A program made the position numbers and the translations under genes. The notes beneath the pieces were generated by a model. That model was given only the letters and a program-made list of their open reading frames with translations, searched no databases and was not told the DNA's origin. From Candidatus Anammoximicrobium sp. (GTDB taxonomy: Bacteria > Planctomycetota > Planctomycetia > Pirellulales > Pirellulaceae), in NCBI GenBank assembly GCA_012515235.1, contig JAAYYU010000337.1, positions 1-64,000 on the forward strand: a DNA stretch of 64,000 nt, given 5' to 3'. Shown in pieces: positions 57,438 through 64,000 of this stretch. The stretch's first letter is position 1; each line of letters begins with the position of its first letter.

Positions 57438-60400
57438 TCAGGCCGCGGGGACCGAGAGGACGAAGACCTGGATCGGGCTGCCGGCCAAGTCGTGCTCCAC
57501 GGGCGCGGCGTCGGCCAGCGGTTGGTGGGACAACTCGACGGCCAACGTTTCGCCGCGGATGTACTGGGCGTTCTCCTCGACCGCTTGCCGCAACTCTTCG
57601 GACTCCGTCACCAGGCCTACTTGGATGCGATCCGTGTATTGGCAATCCAGTTCCTTGCGGCGTTCCTGAATCAAACGCACCAGGTCACGGGCCAGTCCTT
57701 CGCGGACCAGTTGCGGCGTGAGGTCGGTGGACAAAACCACGACGCAACTGGGCAAATGCGCGGCGGCCCAGCCAGGCTTGGCCTGCAGGCGGACTTGCAG
57801 GTCCTCCGAGTCCAGTTCGACCCGCTGACCATCGGCGTCCAAGGTCACTTTGCCGGTCGCCTCCAGTTCGGCCAGCAACGGGCCGCCGTCCGCGCGAGTC
57901 AGCAGCTGTTTGACCTTGGGCATCAGCTTGCCGATTCGCGGTCCCAGCCGCTTGAAGTTGGGCAGCACGTCGTAGGTGATGTAGTCGGCGGCGCGTTCGG
58001 CGTACTCGACCTGCTTGACATTCAACTCGTCCCGCAGCAGATCGTCGTGCGTCTGGAGCCAATCCCGGTGCGCGGCCGCAGCCAAGATCACCTCGACCTT
58101 GGCCAGCGGCTGCCGGACCTTCAACTTGGCGTCCATCCGAGCCTTGCGGCCCAGCGAAGCGATGTCGCGCAGCAGCGTCATTCGCGCGGACAGCAAAGCG
58201 TCCACGGCGGCAGCGTCGCTGGCCGGATAGTCGCACAGGTGGACGCTTTCCACGGCGCGGCCGCCGAACGTCCCGGCCAGATTCCGCCACATGGTTTCGG
58301 CCAGAAACGGCGTGAAGGGCGCGATCAGCTTGCTGCTCGTCAGCAGGCATTCGTACAGCGTCCAGTAGGCGTCCAGTTTATCCGGCGCTTGTTTGTCGCT
58401 GCTCCAGTACCGGTCGCGGCTGCGGCGCACGTACCAGTTGCTCAACGCGTCCACGAATTCGTTCAGCCGCAGGCAGGCGTTGAAGTTGTCGTACGCGTCC
58501 ATCCGTTCCACCACCGCCGCGATCGTCCGATTCAGTTCGCTCAGCACCCACCGGTCCAGTTCGCTTCGTTGGGCGGGAGGCCGGTAACCGTCGCCACGCG
58601 CCAATTCGGCCGGCGTCAACTGTCCCGCCTCGCCCGCGAGGGAAGCCGCCGGATCGAAGCCGTCGATCTTGGCGTAGATCACGAAGAAGCTGTACACGTT
58701 CCACAGCCGGAGGAGGAACTCCGGAATGCTGTCCTTGATCGCCTGTTCGCTGTAGCGGATCGACGACCAGGGAGGTTGGTTGGCGAAGAAATACCAGCGC
58801 AGCGCGTCGGCTCCGTAACGGTCGAAAATCTGCGACGGCTCGCGGTAGTTCCGCTTGCTCTTGGACATCTTGCCGCCGTCTTCGCCCAACATCAGGCCCA
58901 GCACGATGCAGTTTTTGAAGGGGTGCGGAAAGGGGTGCGTCGCAGGTCCGTTCGTCGCGCCGCCGGAGCCCGGCGGGGGCGACTTGCCGGTCGCCGCCTC
59001 CGGCTCTTCGCCGAACAGCATCGTGCTGATCGCCAGCAGGCTGTAGAACCAGCCGCGGGTCTGGTCCAGGGCCTCGCTGATGAAGTCCGCCGGAAACTGG
59101 TCCTCAAACCGCTGCCGGTTGGCGTGCGGATATCCCCACTGGGCAAACGGCATCGAGCCGGAGTCGTACCAGCAGTCGATGACTTCGGGCACGCGCTGCA
59201 TGCGGCCCGCGGGGTCGAACGGGGACCGGTAGGTGACCGCGTCGATGTACGGTTTATGGACGCGCAAATCCTCGGGCAGGTCGGGCTTGGCGGCCTTGGC
59301 GTTCTCCCATACCTCGAGGCCCTGCACGCCGGGCTTGGCCAGCAGTTCGGCGTAGCTGGCCACCGCCTCCATCTTTCCGGTCCGGGTGCAAACCCAAATC
59401 GGGAGCGGCGTGCCCCAGTAGCGTTCGCGGGACAGGGCCCAATCGACGTTGGTTTCCAGGAAATTGCCGAAGCGGCCTTCGCGGATGTGCTCCGGCAGCC
59501 AGTTGACGCGGGCGTTGTTGGCCAGCATCCGGTCCTTGAACGCCGTGGTGCGGATGAACCAACTCTGCCGCGGGTACTGGATCAGCGGGTCGTCGTCGGC
59601 CCGCCAGCAGAACGGGTAATCGTGCAGGTACTGCTCGACGTGCAGCAGCAGCCCCCGCGACCTCAACTCGCGATTGATGTCCTTGTCGGCGTCCTTGACC
59701 CAGCGGCCGGCGTAGTCCGGGGCCTCGTCCGTGAACTTGCCGTCGGGTCCGACGGAGCAGATCAAGTCGGGCCCTTCGCCCGGCATGAAGCGCGCTTGCT
59801 CGGCCAGCAGCACGTCGTAGTCCACTTCGCCGAACGCCGGCGCCTGGTGGACCACCCCGGTGCCGCTGTCCGTAGTCACGAAATCGGCCGCGACGACGCG
59901 CCAGGACCGATGCTCCGTGCCGCCCTCAGTCAACCGCCCCAGGGTGTCGCCCCGCGAGCGGTAATAGTCGTCGAACGGCGGCACGTAGCGCCGACCGATC
60001 AACCGATCGCCGCGGCACGTGGCGACGACCTGCCATTCGCGTTTCAATTTGCCGGCGATGGCATCGACCAGAGCTGCTGCGACAATCAGCCGTTGGCCGC
60101 TGGCCGGCTCGACCACCGTGGCGTAATCCAGTTCGGGGTGCACGGCGACGAATTGGTTGCTGGGCAAGGTCCAAGGGGTGGTGGTCCAGACCAGCAGCGA
60201 CGTCTGGGGATCGTCCGCCAGCGGAAAACGGACGTACACGCTGGGGTCGGCCACTTCGCGATAGCCCTGGCCCACTTCGCCGGCACTGAGGGCCGTGCCG
60301 CCCTGGGCCCACCACCAGACGATCTTGTGGCCGCGGTACAACAGGCCGCGGTCGAACAAGTTCTTCAACGACCACCAGACGCTTTCGACGTAGCTCTGGT

Positions 60401-60854
60401 GATACGTCACGTAGGCTTCGTCCAGGTGAATCCAGAAGCCGAGCCGCTCCGTCAGCCGCTCCCATTCCTGCATGTACCGCCAGACGCTTTCCTGACAGCG
60501 GTGGATGAACGGCTCGACGCCGAAGGCTTCGATTTCCTCCTTGGCGTGGATGCCCAATTCTTTGCAGACCTCGACTTCGACCGGCAAGCCGTGCGTATCC
60601 CAGCCGGCCTTGCGTTCACAACGGTAGCCGCGCATGGTGCGGTAGCGGGGGAACAGGTCCTTGATGGCCCGCGTCAAACAGTGGCCGGGATGCGGCATCC
60701 CGTTGGCCGTCGGCGGGCCTTCGTAGAACACGAACCGCGGCGCGTCGGCCCGCCGCTGGAGGGATTGTTCGTAGATCCGCCGCTCCTTCCAGAACGCCAG
60801 GATCTGCTCTTCCAGAACGGGGAAACTCACACTGCTGGGAACCGGCTCAAACAT
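57438..60854 (-). CDS. ileS: Isoleucyl-tRNA synthetase, long (type 2-like)
   Basis: Charges tRNA-Ile. 1138 residues, about 200 longer than the common bacterial enzyme. The HIGH motif is HPGH at 55-58 within [16 protein letters not shown], and KMSKS is at 662-666 in [11 protein letters not shown]. The CP1 editing domain with [10 protein letters not shown] and TTPWTLPSN lies between. The length and the N-terminus [20 protein letters not shown] match the eukaryote-like type 2 group, members of which are often less sensitive to mupirocin; type assignment is from memory. ATG 60854 overlaps by one base with the stop of the acidic gene (TAATG), implying translational coupling. purN follows. Confidence 0.95.
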   Translation of the reverse strand: MFEPVPSSVSFPVLEEQILAFWKERRIYEQSLQRRADAPRFVFYEGPPTANGMPHPGHCLTRAIKDLFPRYRTMRGYRCERKAGWDTHGLPVEVEVCKELGIHAKEEIEAFGVEPFIHRCQESVWRYMQEWERLTERLGFWIHLDEAYVTYHQSYVESVWWSLKNLFDRGLLYRGHKIVWWWAQGGTALSAGEVGQGYREVADPSVYVRFPLADDPQTSLLVWTTTPWTLPSNQFVAVHPELDYATVVEPASGQRLIVAAALVDAIAGKLKREWQVVATCRGDRLIGRRYVPPFDDYYRSRGDTLGRLTEGGTEHRSWRVVAADFVTTDSGTGVVHQAPAFGEVDYDVLLAEQARFMPGEGPDLICSVGPDGKFTDEAPDYAGRWVKDADKDINRELRSRGLLLHVEQYLHDYPFCWRADDDPLIQYPRQSWFIRTTAFKDRMLANNARVNWLPEHIREGRFGNFLETNVDWALSRERYWGTPLPIWVCTRTGKMEAVASYAELLAKPGVQGLEVWENAKAAKPDLPEDLRVHKPYIDAVTYRSPFDPAGRMQRVPEVIDCWYDSGSMPFAQWGYPHANRQRFEDQFPADFISEALDQTRGWFYSLLAISTMLFGEEPEAATGKSPPPGSGGATNGPATHPFPHPFKNCIVLGLMLGEDGGKMSKSKRNYREPSQIFDRYGADALRWYFFANQPPWSSIRYSEQAIKDSIPEFLLRLWNVYSFFVIYAKIDGFDPAASLAGEAGQLTPAELARGDGYRPPAQRSELDRWVLSELNRTIAAVVERMDAYDNFNACLRLNEFVDALSNWYVRRSRDRYWSSDKQAPDKLDAYWTLYECLLTSSKLIAPFTPFLAETMWRNLAGTFGGRAVESVHLCDYPASDAAAVDALLSARMTLLRDIASLGRKARMDAKLKVRQPLAKVEVILAAAAHRDWLQTHDDLLRDELNVKQVEYAERAADYITYDVLPNFKRLGPRIGKLMPKVKQLLTRADGGPLLAELEATGKVTLDADGQRVELDSEDLQVRLQAKPGWAAAHLPSCVVVLSTDLTPQLVREGLARDLVRLIQERRKELDCQYTDRIQVGLVTESEELRQAVEENAQYIRGETLAVELSHQPLADAAPVEHDLAGSPIQVFVLSVPAA

Positions 60855-61216
60855 TAAGGCTCGTCCTCTATCTCGTCGAACTCTTCGTCGTCCTCTTCGT
60901 CGTCTTCCAGTCCGCCGACGTCCTCGTCAACTTCGGAGCCGTCGTCGAACTCCTCCAAATCGCCCTCGAATTGGGGCTCCTGATCCCCGCCGTCCTCCGC
61001 GTCTTCGTCGCCCAGAGAATCTTCGTCGAAATCGTATTCGTCCTCGGCTTCCTCCTCGAAGTCGTCGTCGAAGTCGTCGTCGAAGTCGTCGAAATCGTCT
61101 TCGTCGAAATCGTCCTGGTCCGACATTTCGGCCACGACCACGGCGATTTTGGGGTCAGTGTCATCGCTCCAATCCGGGGCAAGGGGGGCCCGAGGCAGTT
61201 CCAACTCTCCGATCAT
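60854..61216 (-). CDS. Acidic protein of unknown function coupled to ileS
   Basis: 120 residues. A short N-terminal part ([19 protein letters not shown]) and [11 protein letters not shown] are followed by about 85 residues made almost only of Asp, Glu, Phe and Gly. It would be highly negatively charged and disordered. TAATG overlap with ileS suggests coupled translation; a role such as a protein or RNA mimic, or a metal buffer, is guesswork. ATG 61216 was preferred because the N-terminus looks conserved; ATG 61126 would give a purely acidic 90-residue form. No strong ribosome site. A possible promoter lies at 61292-61320. Confidence 0.65.
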   Translation of the reverse strand: MIGELELPRAPLAPDWSDDTDPKIAVVVAEMSDQDDFDEDDFDDFDDDFDDDFEEEAEDEYDFDEDSLGDEDAEDGGDQEPQFEGDLEEFDDGSEVDEDVGGLEDDEEDDEEFDEIEDEP

Positions 61217-61291
61217 AGCGGCAGCTCGCAACTTCCGGGGTTCAGGGAGGATCTCGTGGCACGCGGGGGGCCACGCGACAGAAAACGAGAA

Positions 61292-61320
61292 CAGGTAACT
61301 TAGCAGGGCGATTTTGTCAA
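61292..61320 (-). promoter_or_regulatory. Candidate sigma-70 promoter for the acidic gene and ileS
   Basis: On the minus strand TTGACA (61320-61315) is a perfect -35 box, with TACCTG 17 bases downstream (61297-61292) as a weak -10. It lies in the 133-bp gap between the EfpL-type gene and the acidic gene and points toward the latter, leaving a leader of about 70 bases. Confidence 0.4.
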
Positions 61321-61349
61321 CACGTCGCGCAGTTCCAGTCCGTCGGCGA

Positions 61350-61913
61350 TCAGGCGCGCGAGAGGAACTCGCCCGTCCGGGTGTCCACCTTGACGATTTC
61401 GCCCTCCCGCAGGTACTCCGGCACCTGGATGAGCAAGCCTGTTTCCAGGGTGGCGGGCTTGGTCCGGCCGGTTGCCGAATTGCCGCGCACGGCGGGATCG
61501 CAACGGGTAATCTTCAGTTCCACCGCTGCCGGCAGTTGCACGCCGACGCACTCGCCGTTATAGATCAACGCCACCATGCCCTGCAGGGCTTCCGTGAGGT
61601 AGGGCAGGTCTTCCGCCATACTCTCCCGCGGCAGGGAATACTGGTTAAAGTCGGTCTGGTCCAGCAAATGCACTTGATCCGCGTCCGTGTACATCAGCGT
61701 CACGGCCCGTTTGTGGAAATCGGCCGGGGGCAGCGAGTCGGTGCCTTTGAGCACAAAGTCGGTTTTCTGGCGAGTCACCAGGTTGCGGCCGCGGAATTTG
61801 TACAGCGTCGCCGCGCCGCGCGCCGAAGGGCTCTGCACGTTGATGCTTTCGATCCGCACGGGGGCGCCCTCAAAATTCATGATGGCGCCGGGTTTGATTT
61901 CTTTGGCTTGCAT
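61350..61913 (-). CDS. efpL: Elongation factor P-like protein of the EfpL/YeiP type
   Basis: Three-domain, tRNA-shaped factor that helps ribosomes stalled at difficult peptide bonds. 187 residues. The domain I tip reads INVQSPSARGAATLYKFRG, matching the QSPTARGAATLYK of YeiP/EfpL rather than the PGKGGA loop of EF-P; Arg32 takes the place of the modified Lys, so no EpmA-type modification is expected. GLLIQVPEYLREGEIVKVDTRTGEF is the standard C-terminus. Many databases would label it plain EF-P. ATG 61913 gives the right start. It is the last gene of a minus-strand unit (proC, two small genes, this one), eight bases after the previous stop. Confidence 0.88.
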   Translation of the reverse strand: MQAKEIKPGAIMNFEGAPVRIESINVQSPSARGAATLYKFRGRNLVTRQKTDFVLKGTDSLPPADFHKRAVTLMYTDADQVHLLDQTDFNQYSLPRESMAEDLPYLTEALQGMVALIYNGECVGVQLPAAVELKITRCDPAVRGNSATGRTKPATLETGLLIQVPEYLREGEIVKVDTRTGEFLSRA

Positions 61914-61921
61914 AGGGGTTC

Positions 61922-62407
61922 TTACATCAAAGCTCCGGTTTGGGGATCGATGCCCACGCCGCGGCACAATTGGGCCAGGCACTTGAGCACCGCGATCAGC
62001 GATCCCGGATCCATGAATTCGTCTTCATCGTCCGCATCCTCGCCGATCACTTGTTGAAAATGAAAGATGTCAAAGCGGGCATCGCACTCGGCCAGTCGCT
62101 GCAGTTTTGCCTGCTCCTTCTTGCTCCGCGTCTTCTTGTTGCGTTCCGCCTTCAACGCCTCAACCTGTTCCCGCACTTCCTCGCCCGACACGTAGGACAG
62201 ATCCATGCCGGCAAAATCGGCGGGCGCCAGGACGGTCATCGCTTCGACGTGGCCGTCGGGACCGGTCGTGACGTCGGTCACCTGATGACCTTCGCCCAGC
62301 CCCTCCAGGGCCTGGCGAAGCTGGCCGGCGGAGGGCCGGTCGGCCTCCCGAAACAACACCGAATAGGTCTCCCGCCAGCGGTATTGGTCAGTTGCGAACA
62401 ACGACAT
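61922..62407 (-). CDS. Protein of unknown function (161 aa) in the proC-efpL unit
   Basis: 161 residues, no signal peptide or membrane segment. It begins MSLFATDQYRWRETYSVLF; the N-terminal 60 residues look like an alpha/beta unit (PSAGQLRQALEGLGEGHQV), followed by a charged helix VREQVEALKAERNKKTRSKK and an acidic patch EDADDEDEF. I do not recognise a named family. GAGGAG seven bases before ATG 62407 and the tight spacing to efpL support it as a real, co-transcribed gene. Confidence 0.65.
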   Translation of the reverse strand: MSLFATDQYRWRETYSVLFREADRPSAGQLRQALEGLGEGHQVTDVTTGPDGHVEAMTVLAPADFAGMDLSYVSGEEVREQVEALKAERNKKTRSKKEQAKLQRLAECDARFDIFHFQQVIGEDADDEDEFMDPGSLIAVLKCLAQLCRGVGIDPQTGALM

Positions 62408-62468
62408 CCGTCTGCTCCTCGAATCTCGAAGCAAAACGCGGGTGGGAGACCTGCCCGCCTCACCGGCG

Positions 62469-62702
62469 TCAAGGCCAATGGTCTTCGTTTTCGGGTCCCC
62501 CTGCCCAGGCCTCCAACGCGCCCAAAACCTCGTCTCGTTCTTCCCGGTTGGCCCACACGGATTCATCCATCTCAAGCCGGATTTCGTACCGGCCTTCGCA
62601 CGCGCAGTCCTCGTTGCCGCAGAAGTGCGGCAGGTCGGACACCCACAGGATCCGATACAGCGGGACATGCTTGTCGTCCACAATACAAAACACGGACGCC
62701 AT
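62469..62702 (-). CDS. Small Cys-containing protein of unknown function (77 aa)
   Basis: Begins MASVFCIVDDKHVPLYRIL. A cluster LPHFCGNEDCACEG near residues 25-38 has three Cys and one His within 11 residues and could bind zinc or another metal. The rest is acidic and helical (REERDEVLGALEAWAGG). AGAGG lies about nine bases before the ATG. It sits between proC (29 bp) and the 161-aa gene (61 bp) on the same strand, so it is probably in the same unit. Function unknown. Confidence 0.6.
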   Translation of the reverse strand: MASVFCIVDDKHVPLYRILWVSDLPHFCGNEDCACEGRYEIRLEMDESVWANREERDEVLGALEAWAGGPENEDHWP

Positions 62703-62731
62703 CGTCGTCAACCTCTCAACGGCCTTGCCTG

Positions 62732-63550
62732 CTACGTTTTGGCTTGTGACAGTTCCGCGGACCGCTTCGCCGCTGCCTGGACGGCAGCCATCAGCGCCGC
62801 GCGCAAGCCGCGCTCTTCCAACGCCTGCAGTCCGGCGATCGTCGTTCCGCCGGGACTGGCCACCCGGTCTTTCAAGACGCCCGGATGTTCGCCGGTCGCC
62901 AACACCATCCGGGCAGCGCCCAGCACGGTCTGAGCCGCCAGTTGCGCCGCCGTGGCCCGCGGCAGTCCCACCCGCACGCCGCCATCGCTCAACGCCTCGA
63001 TGATCAGGTACACAAACGCCGGTCCGGAACCGGACAATCCCGTGACCGCGTCCAACCAGGATTCCTCCACTTCCAAGGCCAACCCGACCGCGCCGAGCAG
63101 TTCGGCCACCAGTTGCGCGTCCTGACGACTCGCACCGGGCCCCAGCGCAAAGCCCGCCGCGCCCGCACCGACCAGGCAAGGCGTGTTGGGCATGACCCGC
63201 ACGACCCGCTGCGTGCCCAAGCCGGCACACAGCCGCGCCAGCGGCGTGCCCGCCAGGATCGACACCAGCAGCTTGTCCGGACCGCAGACGCCGCACACTT
63301 CCGCCGTCACAGCGTCGGCCTGCTGGGGCTTCACCGCCAACACAATCACGTCGGCAGCGGCGATCACCGCCCGGTTGTCGGCCAGCAACCGGACACCGGC
63401 GACCTGGGCGGCAAACTCCGCGCGGGCCGGTTCGGCGGGATCAAACACGACCAACCGGTCGGCGGACGTCAAGCCGCCGCGGATGAAGCCCCCGGCCAGA
63501 GCTCGCGCCATCTGACCTCCGCCGATGAAACCAATCGTTTGCTGGATCAT
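62732..63550 (-). CDS. proC: Pyrroline-5-carboxylate reductase
   Basis: Last step of proline synthesis, using NAD(P)H. 272 residues. TIGFIGGGQMARAL is the dinucleotide-binding loop; VLAVKPQQ and VVRVMPNTPCLVGAG follow in order; GLSGSGPAFVYLIIEAL is the family signature near the active site; and VASPGGTTIAGL is the C-terminal motif. ATG 63550 gives the expected start; the frame extends eight codons further without support. First gene of the unit leading to efpL. Confidence 0.95.
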   Translation of the reverse strand: MIQQTIGFIGGGQMARALAGGFIRGGLTSADRLVVFDPAEPARAEFAAQVAGVRLLADNRAVIAAADVIVLAVKPQQADAVTAEVCGVCGPDKLLVSILAGTPLARLCAGLGTQRVVRVMPNTPCLVGAGAAGFALGPGASRQDAQLVAELLGAVGLALEVEESWLDAVTGLSGSGPAFVYLIIEALSDGGVRVGLPRATAAQLAAQTVLGAARMVLATGEHPGVLKDRVASPGGTTIAGLQALEERGLRAALMAAVQAAAKRSAELSQAKT

Positions 63551-63697
63551 GCGTCCACCCCCAACCGCCGCCAACTACCGCAACGCGGCTCTCCAAGCCA
63601 CGTCCCCTGAGTCGTATCGCGCCAAGGCGTCAGATACGATGCCGTCCCGCCGTGAACCCTTGCGCCACACGGCTCGCAAAGCCATTGCTCCTGCGGC

Positions 63698-64000
63698 TTA
63701 CGAGCCCCGCGGAGCCCACTGAGCGATCCGCAAGTTGCGGAACGAGATGTCCGTCGTCGGGTCGTGCCCCTGAATCATGATCGTCCCCGGTTCCAGACGC
63801 AACCCCTTGCGCGGGTTTTCGTTGGCTGGCCGGTCGTCGGTCCAGTCACTCACCTGGTATCCGTTCACCCAGGCCGCCATGTGGGCCCCGTCGGCGATCA
63901 ACGTCATGGAGAACCAGTGCAGATCGTCCGCGACGACGCGCCGGGCGTTCTGCCGCCGGAAGAAGCCGCCGGTGCCGCAATCCTGCGGCTTGGTCCGATC
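63698..64000 (-). CDS. DUF1080 (3-keto-disaccharide hydrolase-like) protein, C-terminal part
   Basis: The last 100 residues of a protein whose start lies beyond the window. GTGGFFRRQNARRVVADD, then WFSMTLIADGAHMAAWVNGY, and GTIMIQGHDPTTDISFRNLR are the C-terminal strands of DUF1080, a concanavalin-like fold; some members hydrolyse 3-keto-glycosides. The stop TAA is at 63698-63700. Planctomycetes carry many copies, usually secreted. It often accompanies Gfo/Idh oxidoreductases, two of which are in this window though not adjacent. Confidence 0.88.
   Translation of the reverse strand, partial: DRTKPQDCGTGGFFRRQNARRVVADDLHWFSMTLIADGAHMAAWVNGYQVSDWTDDRPANENPRKGLRLEPGTIMIQGHDPTTDISFRNLRIAQWAPRGS

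Noticed and set aside
57432-60857. A 1141-residue plus-strand open frame opposite ileS
   Set aside because: Pure antisense shadow of ileS; no motifs and no start signals.
61350-61913. Canonical elongation factor P
   Set aside because: The tip loop SPSARGAATLYK is that of the EfpL/YeiP group and lacks the modifiable Lys.

Overview
This window comes from a GC-rich Gram-negative bacterium that looks like a planctomycete (Pirellulales-like). The evidence is the number of secreted sulfatases, two Tat-exported Gfo/Idh/MocA oxidoreductases, PQQ-type beta-propellers, DUF1080, DUF4091 and DUF4058-type genes, HEAT-repeat secreted proteins and a lipid A gene (lpxK). This placement is inferred from gene content; no rRNA or tRNA gene was seen.

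Layout. 1-8468: the tail of a REP-associated transposase, then a ceramidase-like hydrolase, a sulfatase, a beta-propeller protein and a large beta-helix protein. 9092-16382: a small unknown protein, pheA, and the chaperones dnaK and clpB. A perfect sigma-54 type -24/-12 site lies in front of dnaK. 16465-24439: a tandem hairpin repeat, an esterase, a large clan-A type glycosidase, isocitrate dehydrogenase, an inverted-repeat element, lpxK and a methyltransferase. 24528-31667: three sulfatases, interrupted by a gene pair made of a degenerate AAA+-like protein and an MscS channel. 31669-36944: a structured non-coding region, carA, two secreted proteins of unknown function, rpmA, a strong terminator and obg. 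37015-44350: a HEAT-repeat protein with an oxidoreductase, DUF362, a NUDIX hydrolase and a patch of decayed genes. 44412-56701: a GH32-like secreted glycosidase flanked by two related short repeat elements, DUF4091, a sugar isomerase, an esterase, a flavin reductase, a second oxidoreductase and another propeller. 56743-64000: a housekeeping block on the minus strand. It contains purN, ileS (long type) coupled to an acidic protein, an EF-P-like gene of the EfpL/YeiP type, two small conserved-looking proteins, proC and a cut DUF1080 gene.

How the genes fit together. The secreted enzymes (sulfatases, glycosidases, esterases, beta-helix, DUF4091, DUF1080) and the oxidoreductases/isomerase suggest uptake and breakdown of sulfated or otherwise decorated polysaccharides. 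No formylglycine-generating enzyme, which the sulfatases would need, is visible here. The rest are core functions: protein folding, translation, purine, pyrimidine, proline and phenylalanine synthesis, lipid A and the TCA cycle.

The least ordinary features are non-coding. They are a dispersed 70-71 bp tandem hairpin repeat at three loci, several MITE/REP-like inverted-repeat elements, the sigma-54 site before dnaK, and a structured region ending in a minus-strand terminator upstream of carA. No CRISPR array, prophage or complete insertion sequence was found.
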